A stretch of 42,217 nucleotides of DNA from Streptomyces sp. Isolate_45 (GTDB lineage Bacteria > Actinomycetota > Actinomycetes > Streptomycetales > Streptomycetaceae), in assembly GCF_024721315.2 (NCBI RefSeq), contig NZ_JANFAK020000068.1, forward strand, positions 1 through 42,217. Direction: 5' to 3'. Below are positions 31,462 through 40,855 of this stretch, one piece after another; positions within the stretch are counted from its first letter, which is position 1; every line of letters begins with the position of its first letter. The notes below the pieces were generated by a model. That model worked only from the letters and a program-made list of their open reading frames with translations. It did not search any database and had not been told where the DNA came from. The position numbers were made by a program, and so were the translations under genes.

Positions 31462-33057
31462 ATGTCTGATCAAGAACTGACCTGGCGGGGTGCGGTCGCG
31501 CGGTGGGACCGGCAGCTGTTCGACGCCGTGGCCCGCCGGCACTGGCCGGGGGCCGACCGGGTGCTGCCGCGCCTCGGTCGGGCGGCGAACCACGGGGTCC
31601 TGTGGGGCGGGACCGCGGTGGCGATCGGCGTGCTCGGCTCCCCCCGGGCCCGCAAGGCCGCGCTGCGCGGGGCCGCCTCGCTGGCGCTGGCCTCGGCGAC
31701 CATCAACACCGTCGGCAAGTGGTCGGTCCGCAGGCCCCGCCCGCTGCTGGACGGGGTGCCCGCCGTGCGGCAGTTGCACACGCAGCCGCAGACCACCTCC
31801 TTCCCGTCGGGGCACTCGGCGTCGGCCTTCGCTTTCGCCGCCGGGCTGGCGCTGGAGTCCCCGGGGTGGGGGGCCGTGGTGGCGCCCGTCGCCGCGTCGG
31901 TGGCGTTCTCCCGCGTGTACACGGGGGTCCACTACCCGTCCGACGTCGCGGCGGGCGCGGCGCTCGGGGTGGCGGCGGGGTTCGTCGTACGGCGGCTCGC
32001 GCGGGACGCCCAGGAGGCCAGGGTGGTGCCGGGGGACGAGCGGCCCGCGCCCGGAGTCCCCGCGCTCCCGGACGGGGACGGGCTGACGGTGGTCGTGAAC
32101 ACCGCTTCGGGGACGGCCGCGGAGGCCGGGCTCCACGTCCTGCGGGAGCGGCTGCCGAAGGCGGAGCTGGTGGAGGTCGGCAGCGGCGACCTGGTGGCCG
32201 AGCTGGCGGCGGCGGCGTCCCGGGCCACCGTCCTCGGGGTGTGCGGCGGGGACGGCACGATAAACGCAGCGGCCACCGCCGCGCTGCGGGCCGGGGTGCC
32301 GCTCGCGGTGTTCCCCGGCGGCACCCTCAACCACTTCGCGCTGGACCTCGGCCTCGCCGGCCCGGCGGACACCTGCCGCGCGGTCGCGGCGGGCGAGGCG
32401 GTCCGCGTCGGCGTCGGCCGCTTCACCCCCGGCCCCCGCCACCCCGACGCCCCCGACGCCCCCGCGAGTACGGCCACCGGCCACCACCCGGACGCCGGCT
32501 CCGGTACCGGATCCGGCTCCGGCTCCGTCCCGGTCCCCGGAGCCGGCCCCCGGCCGGGCGACGACTCCGGGTACTTCCTGAACAACTTCAGCGTCGGGGC
32601 GTACCCGGAGCTGCTGCGCCACCGGCTGCACTGGGGCCCGCGGATCGGCGGCGGGCCGGCCGCGTTGCTCGCCGCCTGGCAGGTACTGCGCGCCGAGCGG
32701 CCCGTACGGCTCCGGTTGGCCGGTCGACCCCGGAGCGTGTGGCTGCTCTTCGCCGGCAACGGCACCTACCAGGGGACCGGCCCGACGCCGCGCCGACGCG
32801 CCACCCTCGGCGAGGGCCTGCTCGACCTGCGGCTCGTCCTCGGAGGTGGCCGCCCCGGACCCCGGCTCCTCGCCGCCGCCTTCACCGGCCCGCTGACCCG
32901 TTCCCCGGTGCACGTGGCGAGCAAGCTGCGCAGCCTGCGCGTCTCGGACGTCCCGCCGGGCACCCCGCTCGCCTACGACGGGGAGTACGCCCAGGCCCCC
33001 GCCGCCTTCGTCCTCGACGCCCTGCCGGACGCCCTCACCGTCTACCGCCCCCACTGA
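31462..33057 (+). CDS. PAP2 phosphatase - diacylglycerol kinase fusion protein
   Basis: 531 residues. The N-terminal PAP2 domain has Lys-Trp-Ser-Val-Arg-Arg-Pro-Arg-Pro (C1), Phe-Pro-Ser-Gly-His-Ser (C2) and Ser-Arg-Val-Tyr-x-Gly-Val-His-Tyr-Pro-Ser-Asp (C3). The C-terminal lipid-kinase domain (from about 205) has Gly-Gly-Asp-Gly-Thr-Ile-Asn and Pro-Gly-Gly-Thr-Leu-Asn-His. A Gly/Ser/Pro-rich insertion (about 330-365) splits the kinase part. It probably acts on membrane phospholipid intermediates. The upstream gap contains a short GTCGCCC tandem repeat (about 31318-31345). The start has only a weak ribosome-binding site. Confidence 0.88.
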   Translation: MSDQELTWRGAVARWDRQLFDAVARRHWPGADRVLPRLGRAANHGVLWGGTAVAIGVLGSPRARKAALRGAASLALASATINTVGKWSVRRPRPLLDGVPAVRQLHTQPQTTSFPSGHSASAFAFAAGLALESPGWGAVVAPVAASVAFSRVYTGVHYPSDVAAGAALGVAAGFVVRRLARDAQEARVVPGDERPAPGVPALPDGDGLTVVVNTASGTAAEAGLHVLRERLPKAELVEVGSGDLVAELAAAASRATVLGVCGGDGTINAAATAALRAGVPLAVFPGGTLNHFALDLGLAGPADTCRAVAAGEAVRVGVGRFTPGPRHPDAPDAPASTATGHHPDAGSGTGSGSGSVPVPGAGPRPGDDSGYFLNNFSVGAYPELLRHRLHWGPRIGGGPAALLAAWQVLRAERPVRLRLAGRPRSVWLLFAGNGTYQGTGPTPRRRATLGEGLLDLRLVLGGGRPGPRLLAAAFTGPLTRSPVHVASKLRSLRVSDVPPGTPLAYDGEYAQAPAAFVLDALPDALTVYRPH

Positions 33058-33168
33058 CGCCCACCGCCCCGGCCCCGCGGCCGGGGCGGAACCGTCGGCC
33101 GGGCGTCGCACCGCCCTCGGTCCGCGACCCGGCACGCCCCCCGGGGGCAAGCCCCGGCGGGGCAGGCC

Positions 33169-33780
33169 CTAGAAGGGTTCCACCGCCGGGCCCGGCTCCA
33201 CCCCCAGGTCGGCGCGCATCGCGCCGCGCATGACCATCCACTGCTCGTTGGCCCGGAGCAGCCCGGACTGGATCTCCTCGAACGAACCGTCCGGCGCGGG
33301 GTTGCCCTCCTCCAGCCGCATGACCCGGTCGTACAGGGACGCGAAGGTCTGCGACATCGCGTCCAGTTCCGCCAGGACCGCGTCGGAGGCGGCCATCTGG
33401 GCCTCGGCGAATGACGCGTGCATCGCGTGCCGCGCGTCCTCCAGGGCCGTTCGCCGTTCCGGGGCGACCGCGTCCTTGTGCACCAGCCAGAGGTAGTTCA
33501 TGAGCTCGACGCGGAAGCGGCGGTAGCCGGAGTTCGCCGCCACGTAGCAGTCGCGCCGTTTGTCCAGCGCGGAGACCTGCTGCTCGCGCCGCCACTGGGC
33601 GTCGGCCACCCGTTCCTGCCGGTCACCCTGCTCCGCCTGGACGCGGGCCACGAGGCGCTGCGTCAGCAGGGGGGCGAAGAGGGTGCCGCCGACGCCGATG
33701 AGCGCGATGGCGAGCGGGATGAGGGAAGTGCTGTTCAGGGGGACCTCCGGGACCACCGGCGCCGGGTGGCGCAGCAGCAT
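33169..33780 (-). CDS. Small membrane-anchored coiled-coil protein, unknown function
   Basis: 203 residues from the ATG at 33780, which has GGGAGGGCAGG directly upstream; a longer frame to 33912 has a low-complexity N-terminus and is less likely. One hydrophobic helix (about 16-38) is followed by a highly charged helical region rich in Arg, Glu and Gln. No enzyme motif was seen. It is divergent from ettA. Confidence 0.7.
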   Translation of the reverse strand: MLLRHPAPVVPEVPLNSTSLIPLAIALIGVGGTLFAPLLTQRLVARVQAEQGDRQERVADAQWRREQQVSALDKRRDCYVAANSGYRRFRVELMNYLWLVHKDAVAPERRTALEDARHAMHASFAEAQMAASDAVLAELDAMSQTFASLYDRVMRLEEGNPAPDGSFEEIQSGLLRANEQWMVMRGAMRADLGVEPGPAVEPF

Positions 33781-33956
33781 CCTGCCCTCCCGGGGGACCC
33801 CCGGCCAGACCCTTCCCCGCCGCCCACCACCCGCCGCCCGCAGGCCACCGTCGGGCCCCGGCCCAGGGGCCTCTGACCTACCCATTCGCCCGCAGGTATG
33901 GACGACTGGCAAGATGGGGTGTATCTGCCCACCATCGATCTGCCGGACGGTTTCTC

Positions 33957-35621
<1,665 letters not shown>

Positions 35622-35630
35622 GTCGAGACC

Positions 35631-36086
35631 ATGGCGAGACACCACTACCGGTGCCCCCTCCGTTGGGCGGACATGGATGCCTTCGGGCACGTCAACAACG
35701 TCGTCTTCCTCCGCTACCTGGAGGAGGCACGGATCGACTTCATGTTCCGCCTGGCGCCGGGGGAGGGCAGCGACTCCTTCACGGGCGGCTCCGTCGTGGC
35801 CCGCCACGAGATCGACTACAAGCTGCCCCTGGTGCACCGGCACGAGCCCGTCCTCATCGAGTCCTGGGTGACCCGCATCGGCGCCGCTTCCCTGACCATC
35901 CGCTACGAGGTCAAGGACGAGGCGACTCAGGACGCGCCGGAGACGGTGTACGTACGGGCCGAGACCGTGGTCGTGCCCTACAACCTCGCCGAGGGACGTC
36001 CCCGCCGCATCACCGCGGAGGAGCGTCGCTTCCTGGAGGAGTACCTCGACCGGCCCGAGCCCGCCGAAGGGCGCCTCGCGGCATGA
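35631..36086 (+). CDS. 4HBT hotdog acyl-CoA thioesterase
   Basis: 151 residues. The active-site pattern is Arg-Trp-Ala-Asp-Met-Asp-Ala-Phe-Gly-His-Val-Asn-Asn (about 11-23), with the Asp nucleophile/base typical of the YbgC/4HBT family, followed by Phe-Leu-Arg-Tyr-Leu-Glu-Glu-Ala-Arg. It starts 9 nt after ettA and its stop overlaps the next ATG, so it belongs to the ettA operon. It probably hydrolyses acyl-CoA; the substrate is unknown. Confidence 0.88.
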   Translation: MARHHYRCPLRWADMDAFGHVNNVVFLRYLEEARIDFMFRLAPGEGSDSFTGGSVVARHEIDYKLPLVHRHEPVLIESWVTRIGAASLTIRYEVKDEATQDAPETVYVRAETVVVPYNLAEGRPRRITAEERRFLEEYLDRPEPAEGRLAA

Positions 36087-36814
36087 CCGAGCAGCTGCGC
36101 TTCGTCGATCCCGGGGAGGCGGCGGACCTCGCCGCCTTCCTGGGTCGGCTGGTGCACTACGACCGCGCCGCCGCCGTCCGCCTGCAGGCGCGGTCGGGCG
36201 GCGGCGCGCTCGCCGTCTTCGGACGCCCGCCGTCCTTCGACGTGCTCGCCGTCCGTACGGCCCGCCTGGCCGAGCCCCTCGCGACACCGCTCGACCTCAC
36301 GGTGTCGGCGGGCGAGCTGCTGGAGGCGATCGACGAGACCACCGCCGGCGCCGTCGTGCCCGCGCCGGTCACCGGGCCCCCCTGGGCCGGTGTGCTGCCG
36401 CCCCGCGGCGGCTGGCAGCCCGTGCCGGGCCTTCCTTCCCCCGAGGCGGTCAGGGCCTGTGTGGCCGCGGCCGTCACCGAGTTCCGGGCCCGGGACGAGG
36501 CCCTGCCCCCGCAGCACCGGACCCGCTCCGAGCGGGACCGCATCGGCCGCGAGATCTGGTCGCGGACCTTGGGCGACACCGAACTTCCGCTGCGCGCCGT
36601 GCACGCCGCGCAGTCCCTGGGCTTCCTGCGCCCGGTAAGGACCCCCGTCCCCGCCGCGACGCCCCCCGTGGCGGCGCCGGTCACGGCGCCCGCCCCCGTG
36701 GCGCTGTTCGCCTCGGGCGGCTGGCTGCGCCTCAGCACCCCGTACGGGTCCGTCGCCACCCGGCGCCCCGGGCGGACCGGCGGCCTGGGCGCCCTCCAGG
36801 TACGTCCCGTCTGA
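36083..36814 (+). CDS. Conserved hypothetical protein
   Basis: 243 residues, ATG overlapping the previous stop. It is predominantly helical, with an Arg-rich segment at about 150-175 and an Ala/Pro/Val-rich hinge (about 195-215) before a C-terminal strand-rich patch. No signal peptide or membrane span. No family was recognised. It is translationally coupled to the thioesterase. Confidence 0.7.
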   Translation: MTEQLRFVDPGEAADLAAFLGRLVHYDRAAAVRLQARSGGGALAVFGRPPSFDVLAVRTARLAEPLATPLDLTVSAGELLEAIDETTAGAVVPAPVTGPPWAGVLPPRGGWQPVPGLPSPEAVRACVAAAVTEFRARDEALPPQHRTRSERDRIGREIWSRTLGDTELPLRAVHAAQSLGFLRPVRTPVPAATPPVAAPVTAPAPVALFASGGWLRLSTPYGSVATRRPGRTGGLGALQVRPV

Positions 36815-36847
36815 CCTCCCCGACCCGACGCCCCGGGCCGGCCGGAC

Positions 36848-37249
36848 TCAGGCGGAGTTGATCATCGAGGCGGCCGCGTAGGTCAGGTAGCGCCACAGCT
36901 GCGCCTCGTGCTCCGGCGCCAGCCCCATCTCGTCCAGCGCCACCCGCATGTGCTTGAGCCACGCGTCGTGCGCGGCGGCGTCGACCTGGAACGGCGCGTG
37001 CCGCATCCGCAGGCGGGGGTGGCCCCGGTTGTCGCTGTAGGTGGTCGGGCCGCCCCAGTACTGCATCAGGAACAGCGCGAAGCGTTCCTCGGCGGGCCCG
37101 AGGTCCTCCTCCGGGTACATCGGGCGCAGCAGCGGGTCCCCCGCGACCCCCTGGTAGAAGCGGTGGACCAGCCGGCGGAAGGTGTCCTCGCCGCCCACCA
37201 GCTCGTAGAAGGTCTGCTCCTGGACCGTGCTCTGCGGATCGTCATTCAC
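36848..37249 (-). CDS. glbO: Truncated haemoglobin, group II (GlbO type)
   Basis: 133 residues. Phe-Tyr-Glu-Leu-Val-Gly-Gly lies near the N-terminus, with Pro-Leu-Leu-Arg-Pro-Met-Tyr-Pro and Tyr-Trp-Gly-Gly-Pro downstream. The proximal His is in Met-Arg-His-Ala-Pro-Phe, and Trp of the G helix is in Asp-Ala-Trp-Leu. These are group II trHb features. It binds haem and O2 or NO in the cytoplasm. It is divergent from the methyltransferase gene across a 121-nt gap that contains a perfect tandem repeat. Confidence 0.93.
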   Translation of the reverse strand: MNDDPQSTVQEQTFYELVGGEDTFRRLVHRFYQGVAGDPLLRPMYPEEDLGPAEERFALFLMQYWGGPTTYSDNRGHPRLRMRHAPFQVDAAAHDAWLKHMRVALDEMGLAPEHEAQLWRYLTYAAASMINSA

Positions 37250-37298
37250 CCGACCATCGTCTCAGACACCCGGACGGAGGACTCCGGTCCCAGGGCCT

Positions 37299-37340
37299 TG
37301 ATCTCTTGCAGGGGTCGCATGATCTCTTGCAGGGGTCGCA
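37299..37340. repeat. Two perfect tandem copies of a 21-bp unit in a divergent promoter region
   Basis: Units 37299-37319 and 37320-37340 are identical and begin TGATCTCTTGCAGGGG. They lie between glbO (start 37249) and the methyltransferase (start 37371). One unit is two helical turns, so both copies would face the same side of the DNA. Function unknown. Confidence 0.8.
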
Positions 37341-37370
37341 CGGGAGGCCCGCCCGCAGCACAGTGGAGTC

Positions 37371-38411
37371 ATGGGCACGGGTGGCACGGGGGCACACACC
37401 CCACGCAGGTCCCGCAGCACGCCGGACGAAGCGGTCCGGGACACGCGGGCGGCGGCGCACGCCGCCCAGGTGCGGGAGCTGACGGCGGCCGGGGCGCTGG
37501 AGGACCCGGCCTGGCGGGCCGCCTTCGCGGCGGTGCCCCGGCACGTGTTCGTCCCGTACTTCTGGACCGGCCGCGGCGCCGGGCACGAACGGCTGTGGGG
37601 CGAGGACCCGGATCCCGAACAGCGGGCCCGCTGGCTGCGCGGCGTGTACACCGACACCCCGCTGGCTACCCGACTGCGCGACGGCGAACTGGTCTCCTCC
37701 AGCAGCCAGCCCTCGCTGATGGCGAGGATGCTGGAGGCGCTGGAGGTGCGCGACGGCGACAACGTGCTGGAGATCGGTGCGGGCACCGGCTACAACGCCG
37801 CCCTGCTCTGCCACCGGCTCGGCGAGGACCTGGTCACCACGGTCGACCTGGACGAGGAGATCACCGAGTCGGCGCGGGCCCACCTGGCGCTGCTCGGGTA
37901 CCGCCCGACGGTGGTGACGGGGGACGGGGCGCGCGGCTGCCCCTCCCGGGCCCCCTTCGACCGGATCCTGGTGACCTGCACCCTGCCGCTGATCCCGGAC
38001 GCCTGGCCCGCCCAGTGTCGGCCGGGCGCGCGGATCCTGGCGCCGCTGTCGACGGGGCTGATCGCGCTCACCGTCCGGGACGCCGGTTTCGCCGAGGGCC
38101 ACTTCCTGCACACCTCGGCCTACTTCGTCCCCCTGCGCGGGGCCACGGCCTCGCCCACCCCCGCCGGGACGACGGGTCCGCTGCACGGGGTTCCGTACGA
38201 ACTGGTGGCGAACGAGCGCTTCCAGTTCCTGCTGATCCTGACCGCGGGCGTGCTGCACCCCCGTGAGGCCCTGGACCTGTGGCGCAGGGAGGGCCGGCCG
38301 CCGCGCGAGCGGTTCGGGGTCACGATCACGGCGGAGGGCCAGTGGTCCTGGCTCGACGACCCCCAGGGCCCGTACGTGTGGCCGCTGGGGGAACCGGTCC
38401 GGCCCGGTTAG
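37371..38411 (+). CDS. PCMT-like SAM-dependent methyltransferase
   Basis: 346 residues. Motif I is Val-Leu-Glu-Ile-Gly-Ala-Gly-Thr-Gly-Tyr-Asn-Ala-Ala-Leu-Leu, as in protein-L-isoaspartate O-methyltransferases. Ser-Ser-Ser-Gln-Pro-Ser before it matches the PCMT substrate loop. The C-terminal about 120 residues extend beyond the canonical enzyme, as in actinobacterial variants. The ribosome-binding site is weak (GGAG only 2 nt before the ATG). Its stop codon overlaps that of the convergent FHA gene. It could act in protein repair or peptide modification. Confidence 0.85.
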   Translation: MGTGGTGAHTPRRSRSTPDEAVRDTRAAAHAAQVRELTAAGALEDPAWRAAFAAVPRHVFVPYFWTGRGAGHERLWGEDPDPEQRARWLRGVYTDTPLATRLRDGELVSSSSQPSLMARMLEALEVRDGDNVLEIGAGTGYNAALLCHRLGEDLVTTVDLDEEITESARAHLALLGYRPTVVTGDGARGCPSRAPFDRILVTCTLPLIPDAWPAQCRPGARILAPLSTGLIALTVRDAGFAEGHFLHTSAYFVPLRGATASPTPAGTTGPLHGVPYELVANERFQFLLILTAGVLHPREALDLWRREGRPPRERFGVTITAEGQWSWLDDPQGPYVWPLGEPVRPG

Positions 38412-39442
38412 CCGCGGCGGATGGTGATGGTGGTCCAGGCCCCCACGTGGACGCGGTCGCCGTCGGAGAGGGGGACCGGCACGTACGGCTGGATCGGCTC
38501 CTCACCGCCGTTGATGGTGGTGCCGTTGGTGGAGTTCTGGTCGACGACCGCCCAGCTGAGGTCGGGCTGCTGGACGAGCACCGCGTGCTGGTGGGAGACG
38601 CCCGGGTCCTCCGGCGGCACCGCGAGGTCGATGTCCGGGGCCTCGCCCGTGGAGGCGCGGCGCCGGCCGATGGTGATCTGGCCGCCGGAGAGCGGCAGGT
38701 GCTGTTCGGGGGAGTACGCGGGCAGGTTGAGCGCGGCGGCCTCCGGGCCGCTGCGCTGCATCATCGCCAGGAAGTACGAGCGGTCGGGTGCGATCGTCGC
38801 CGACCAGGACACCGGCGCCGGGTTGTTCTGCGGCGGGAACGACTGGTGCTGCTGGTACTCGTGGTGCTGCTGCACCGGCTGTTGCTGGTGGTGGTACTCC
38901 TGAGACGGCGGAGCCTGCTGCTGGTAGTACTCCTGCTGGTACTCCTGCTGCACGGGCTGCTGCCCGGACTGGCCCTGCTGCTCGTGCGAGGGCGGCGGCA
39001 ACAGCCAGTCGTCCTCCCGCTGGAGCGGTTCGGCGGGCCGGTTGACCCGGGACGGCCGGGACCCCTGGTACTCGAAGTGGTCCTGGGAGAAGACCGGCGG
39101 TGCCTGGGCCGGCGGCGGGGGCGGCGGGCCGGGCTGCGCGCCCGCCCCGGTGCCGGGCCCCGCACCCGTGCCCGTCGCGTCCGGGGACAACGGCGCGTAC
39201 GAAGTCGGCGTACGGGTCAGGAAGTTGTACCGGCACTCCTCGCAGAACGGGGCCATGGCCTCGCGCGGGGTCCGGCACTGCGGGCACAGCTCCGCCTGGG
39301 CGGTCGGTTCACCGGCCGTGGGAGGGTAGCCGTATCCGTAGGAGGGCGCCGCGGGGGTGCCCGTAGGGGCAGCCATGCGGTGGCCGCAGACCTCGCACCA
39401 GTCGTCGGAGGCGGACTGGTGCCCGTTCGGGCAGGTCGGCAT
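38408..39442 (-). CDS. FHA-domain protein with N-terminal zinc ribbons
   Basis: 344 residues from the ATG at 39442. An ATG at 39472 is in frame but has no ribosome-binding site, while GGGGGAA precedes the chosen one. Two Cys-x-x-Cys-type ribbons (Cys-Pro-Asn-Gly-His and Cys-Glu-Val-Cys near the start; Cys-Pro-Gln-Cys and Cys-Glu-Glu-Cys) are followed by a Pro/Gln-rich linker. The C-terminal FHA domain has the Gly-Arg-Arg-Arg, Val-Ser-His-Gln-His-Ala and Asn-Ser-Thr-Asn-Gly-Thr motifs. FHA domains bind phosphothreonine. It lies downstream of VWA and PP2C genes in one operon. Confidence 0.9.
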   Translation of the reverse strand: MPTCPNGHQSASDDWCEVCGHRMAAPTGTPAAPSYGYGYPPTAGEPTAQAELCPQCRTPREAMAPFCEECRYNFLTRTPTSYAPLSPDATGTGAGPGTGAGAQPGPPPPPPAQAPPVFSQDHFEYQGSRPSRVNRPAEPLQREDDWLLPPPSHEQQGQSGQQPVQQEYQQEYYQQQAPPSQEYHHQQQPVQQHHEYQQHQSFPPQNNPAPVSWSATIAPDRSYFLAMMQRSGPEAAALNLPAYSPEQHLPLSGGQITIGRRRASTGEAPDIDLAVPPEDPGVSHQHAVLVQQPDLSWAVVDQNSTNGTTINGGEEPIQPYVPVPLSDGDRVHVGAWTTITIRRG

Positions 39443-39488
39443 CGCGGCGCTTCCCCCTTCTTCCTGCGTCATCGCGTCAGGTTTCTTG

Positions 39489-40814
39489 TCAGGACTTCTT
39501 CACTCGGACGGTCTGCGTCGAACGCGTTTCAAGGGTCATCTCGTCGGCATCGGCGACCTTCGCTTTCAGCCGCACAGTACCCGCCACCGCGTCGACGACA
39601 TCCACCACCTTCGCCAGCAGTTTGGCAGTGTCGGCGTTCCCGGAGACGCTCGCCAACTGCACGGCACGCCCCAGTTTGGCCGTGGCCCCGTCCACATCAC
39701 CCATTTTGCGGGCTTCCAGGCCCTGTTGGATAGCCTGCGCGAGTTCTGCCTGTCCCGTGTAGTGCGCCACTTGCGGGCTGATCGCGGTCGAGGCGGCCAG
39801 ATCGTCGGTCCACACCGCCCTGACCAGCCCCTGGGCGAGCGGCGGCCGGGGCTCGCCCGCCGGCCCGGGCAGGACCAGCGAGGCGCGGGCCGCCAACATC
39901 TCCTGGCCGACGGAGGCCCCCGGCACCCGGACGCAGACGTGGTACTCGCGGGACTCGTCGCCCCACGACCCGGTCGGGTAGTCCCCGGCGCGGGGCCCGG
40001 CCTCCGTGCGGCGGCCGGTCAGGTCCTGGACGGCGGGCGCGACCTGCTTGACGTACTGGACCTCCACCCCCACCGGGGTCCACAGGCGCAGCGCCACGTC
40101 CGCGACCTCCTTGCCCATGACGTTCTCCATCATGCGCGTGAAGTCCTCGGCGAGGTGGGCCGGATCGGCGACGATGTCCGCCGAGCCGAGCAGCGCGCCC
40201 GCGATCCCGGTGACCTCCTTCACCTCCCAGTCGGTGCCCACGCCGCGGGCGTCGCACGTGAAGCGGCCGGCGCAGGCGTCGAGGGTGGCGCGCAGCACCG
40301 CGGGTTCCTCGTGCTCGTTGCGGCCGTCGGTGAGCAGGATCCCGTGCCGGATCGTGGCCGGGGACCGGCGGAGCAGTCCGTCGGCCAGCCGCAGCCAGGT
40401 CCCGATGGCGGTGCCGCCGCTCGCGGTCAGACCGCGCAGCGACTCCTTGGCCTGCGCGCGGCTCGCCGGGTCGGCGGTGGCCAACCGGCCCTGGCCCGGG
40501 TACACCTCGCGGGCCACGTGGGTGCCGGCGATCACGGCGAAGGCGGTGCCGTCGCGCAGGGTGTCGATCGCGGCGGCCGTCGCCTCGCGGGCCCCGCGCA
40601 TCTTGTCCGGCGGGTACTCCATCGAGCCCGAGCAGTCGACCATGATCACGACGGCCGCGTCCTGCCCCAGGACGCGGGCGGCCGTCGCGGTGGCGCCCCC
40701 GCTGGAGGTGACCGTCACGATGGCGTGCACGTCCCGGCCGCCCTCGGGCAGGAACTCGTTCTGGTACACCTCCACGCTGAAGCGCGGGGCGCTCGGCTTG
40801 GCGAAGTTCGCCAT
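39489..40814 (-). CDS. von Willebrand factor A domain protein
   Basis: 441 residues. GAGGAG lies 8 nt before the ATG. The MIDAS motif Asp-Cys-Ser-Gly-Ser-Met is near 60, with Thr-Asp-Gly-Arg in the third metal loop. No signal peptide or membrane span, so it is cytoplasmic. The C-terminal half has a beta-rich region and an amphipathic helical end. It sits between PP2C and FHA genes and probably scaffolds a phospho-signalling complex with them. The next gene starts within 50 nt. Confidence 0.9.
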   Translation of the reverse strand: MANFAKPSAPRFSVEVYQNEFLPEGGRDVHAIVTVTSSGGATATAARVLGQDAAVVIMVDCSGSMEYPPDKMRGAREATAAAIDTLRDGTAFAVIAGTHVAREVYPGQGRLATADPASRAQAKESLRGLTASGGTAIGTWLRLADGLLRRSPATIRHGILLTDGRNEHEEPAVLRATLDACAGRFTCDARGVGTDWEVKEVTGIAGALLGSADIVADPAHLAEDFTRMMENVMGKEVADVALRLWTPVGVEVQYVKQVAPAVQDLTGRRTEAGPRAGDYPTGSWGDESREYHVCVRVPGASVGQEMLAARASLVLPGPAGEPRPPLAQGLVRAVWTDDLAASTAISPQVAHYTGQAELAQAIQQGLEARKMGDVDGATAKLGRAVQLASVSGNADTAKLLAKVVDVVDAVAGTVRLKAKVADADEMTLETRSTQTVRVKKS

Positions 40815-40855
40815 CGACTGGACTCCTCGGGGGCTGGCTGACGGGGACGGGCGGG

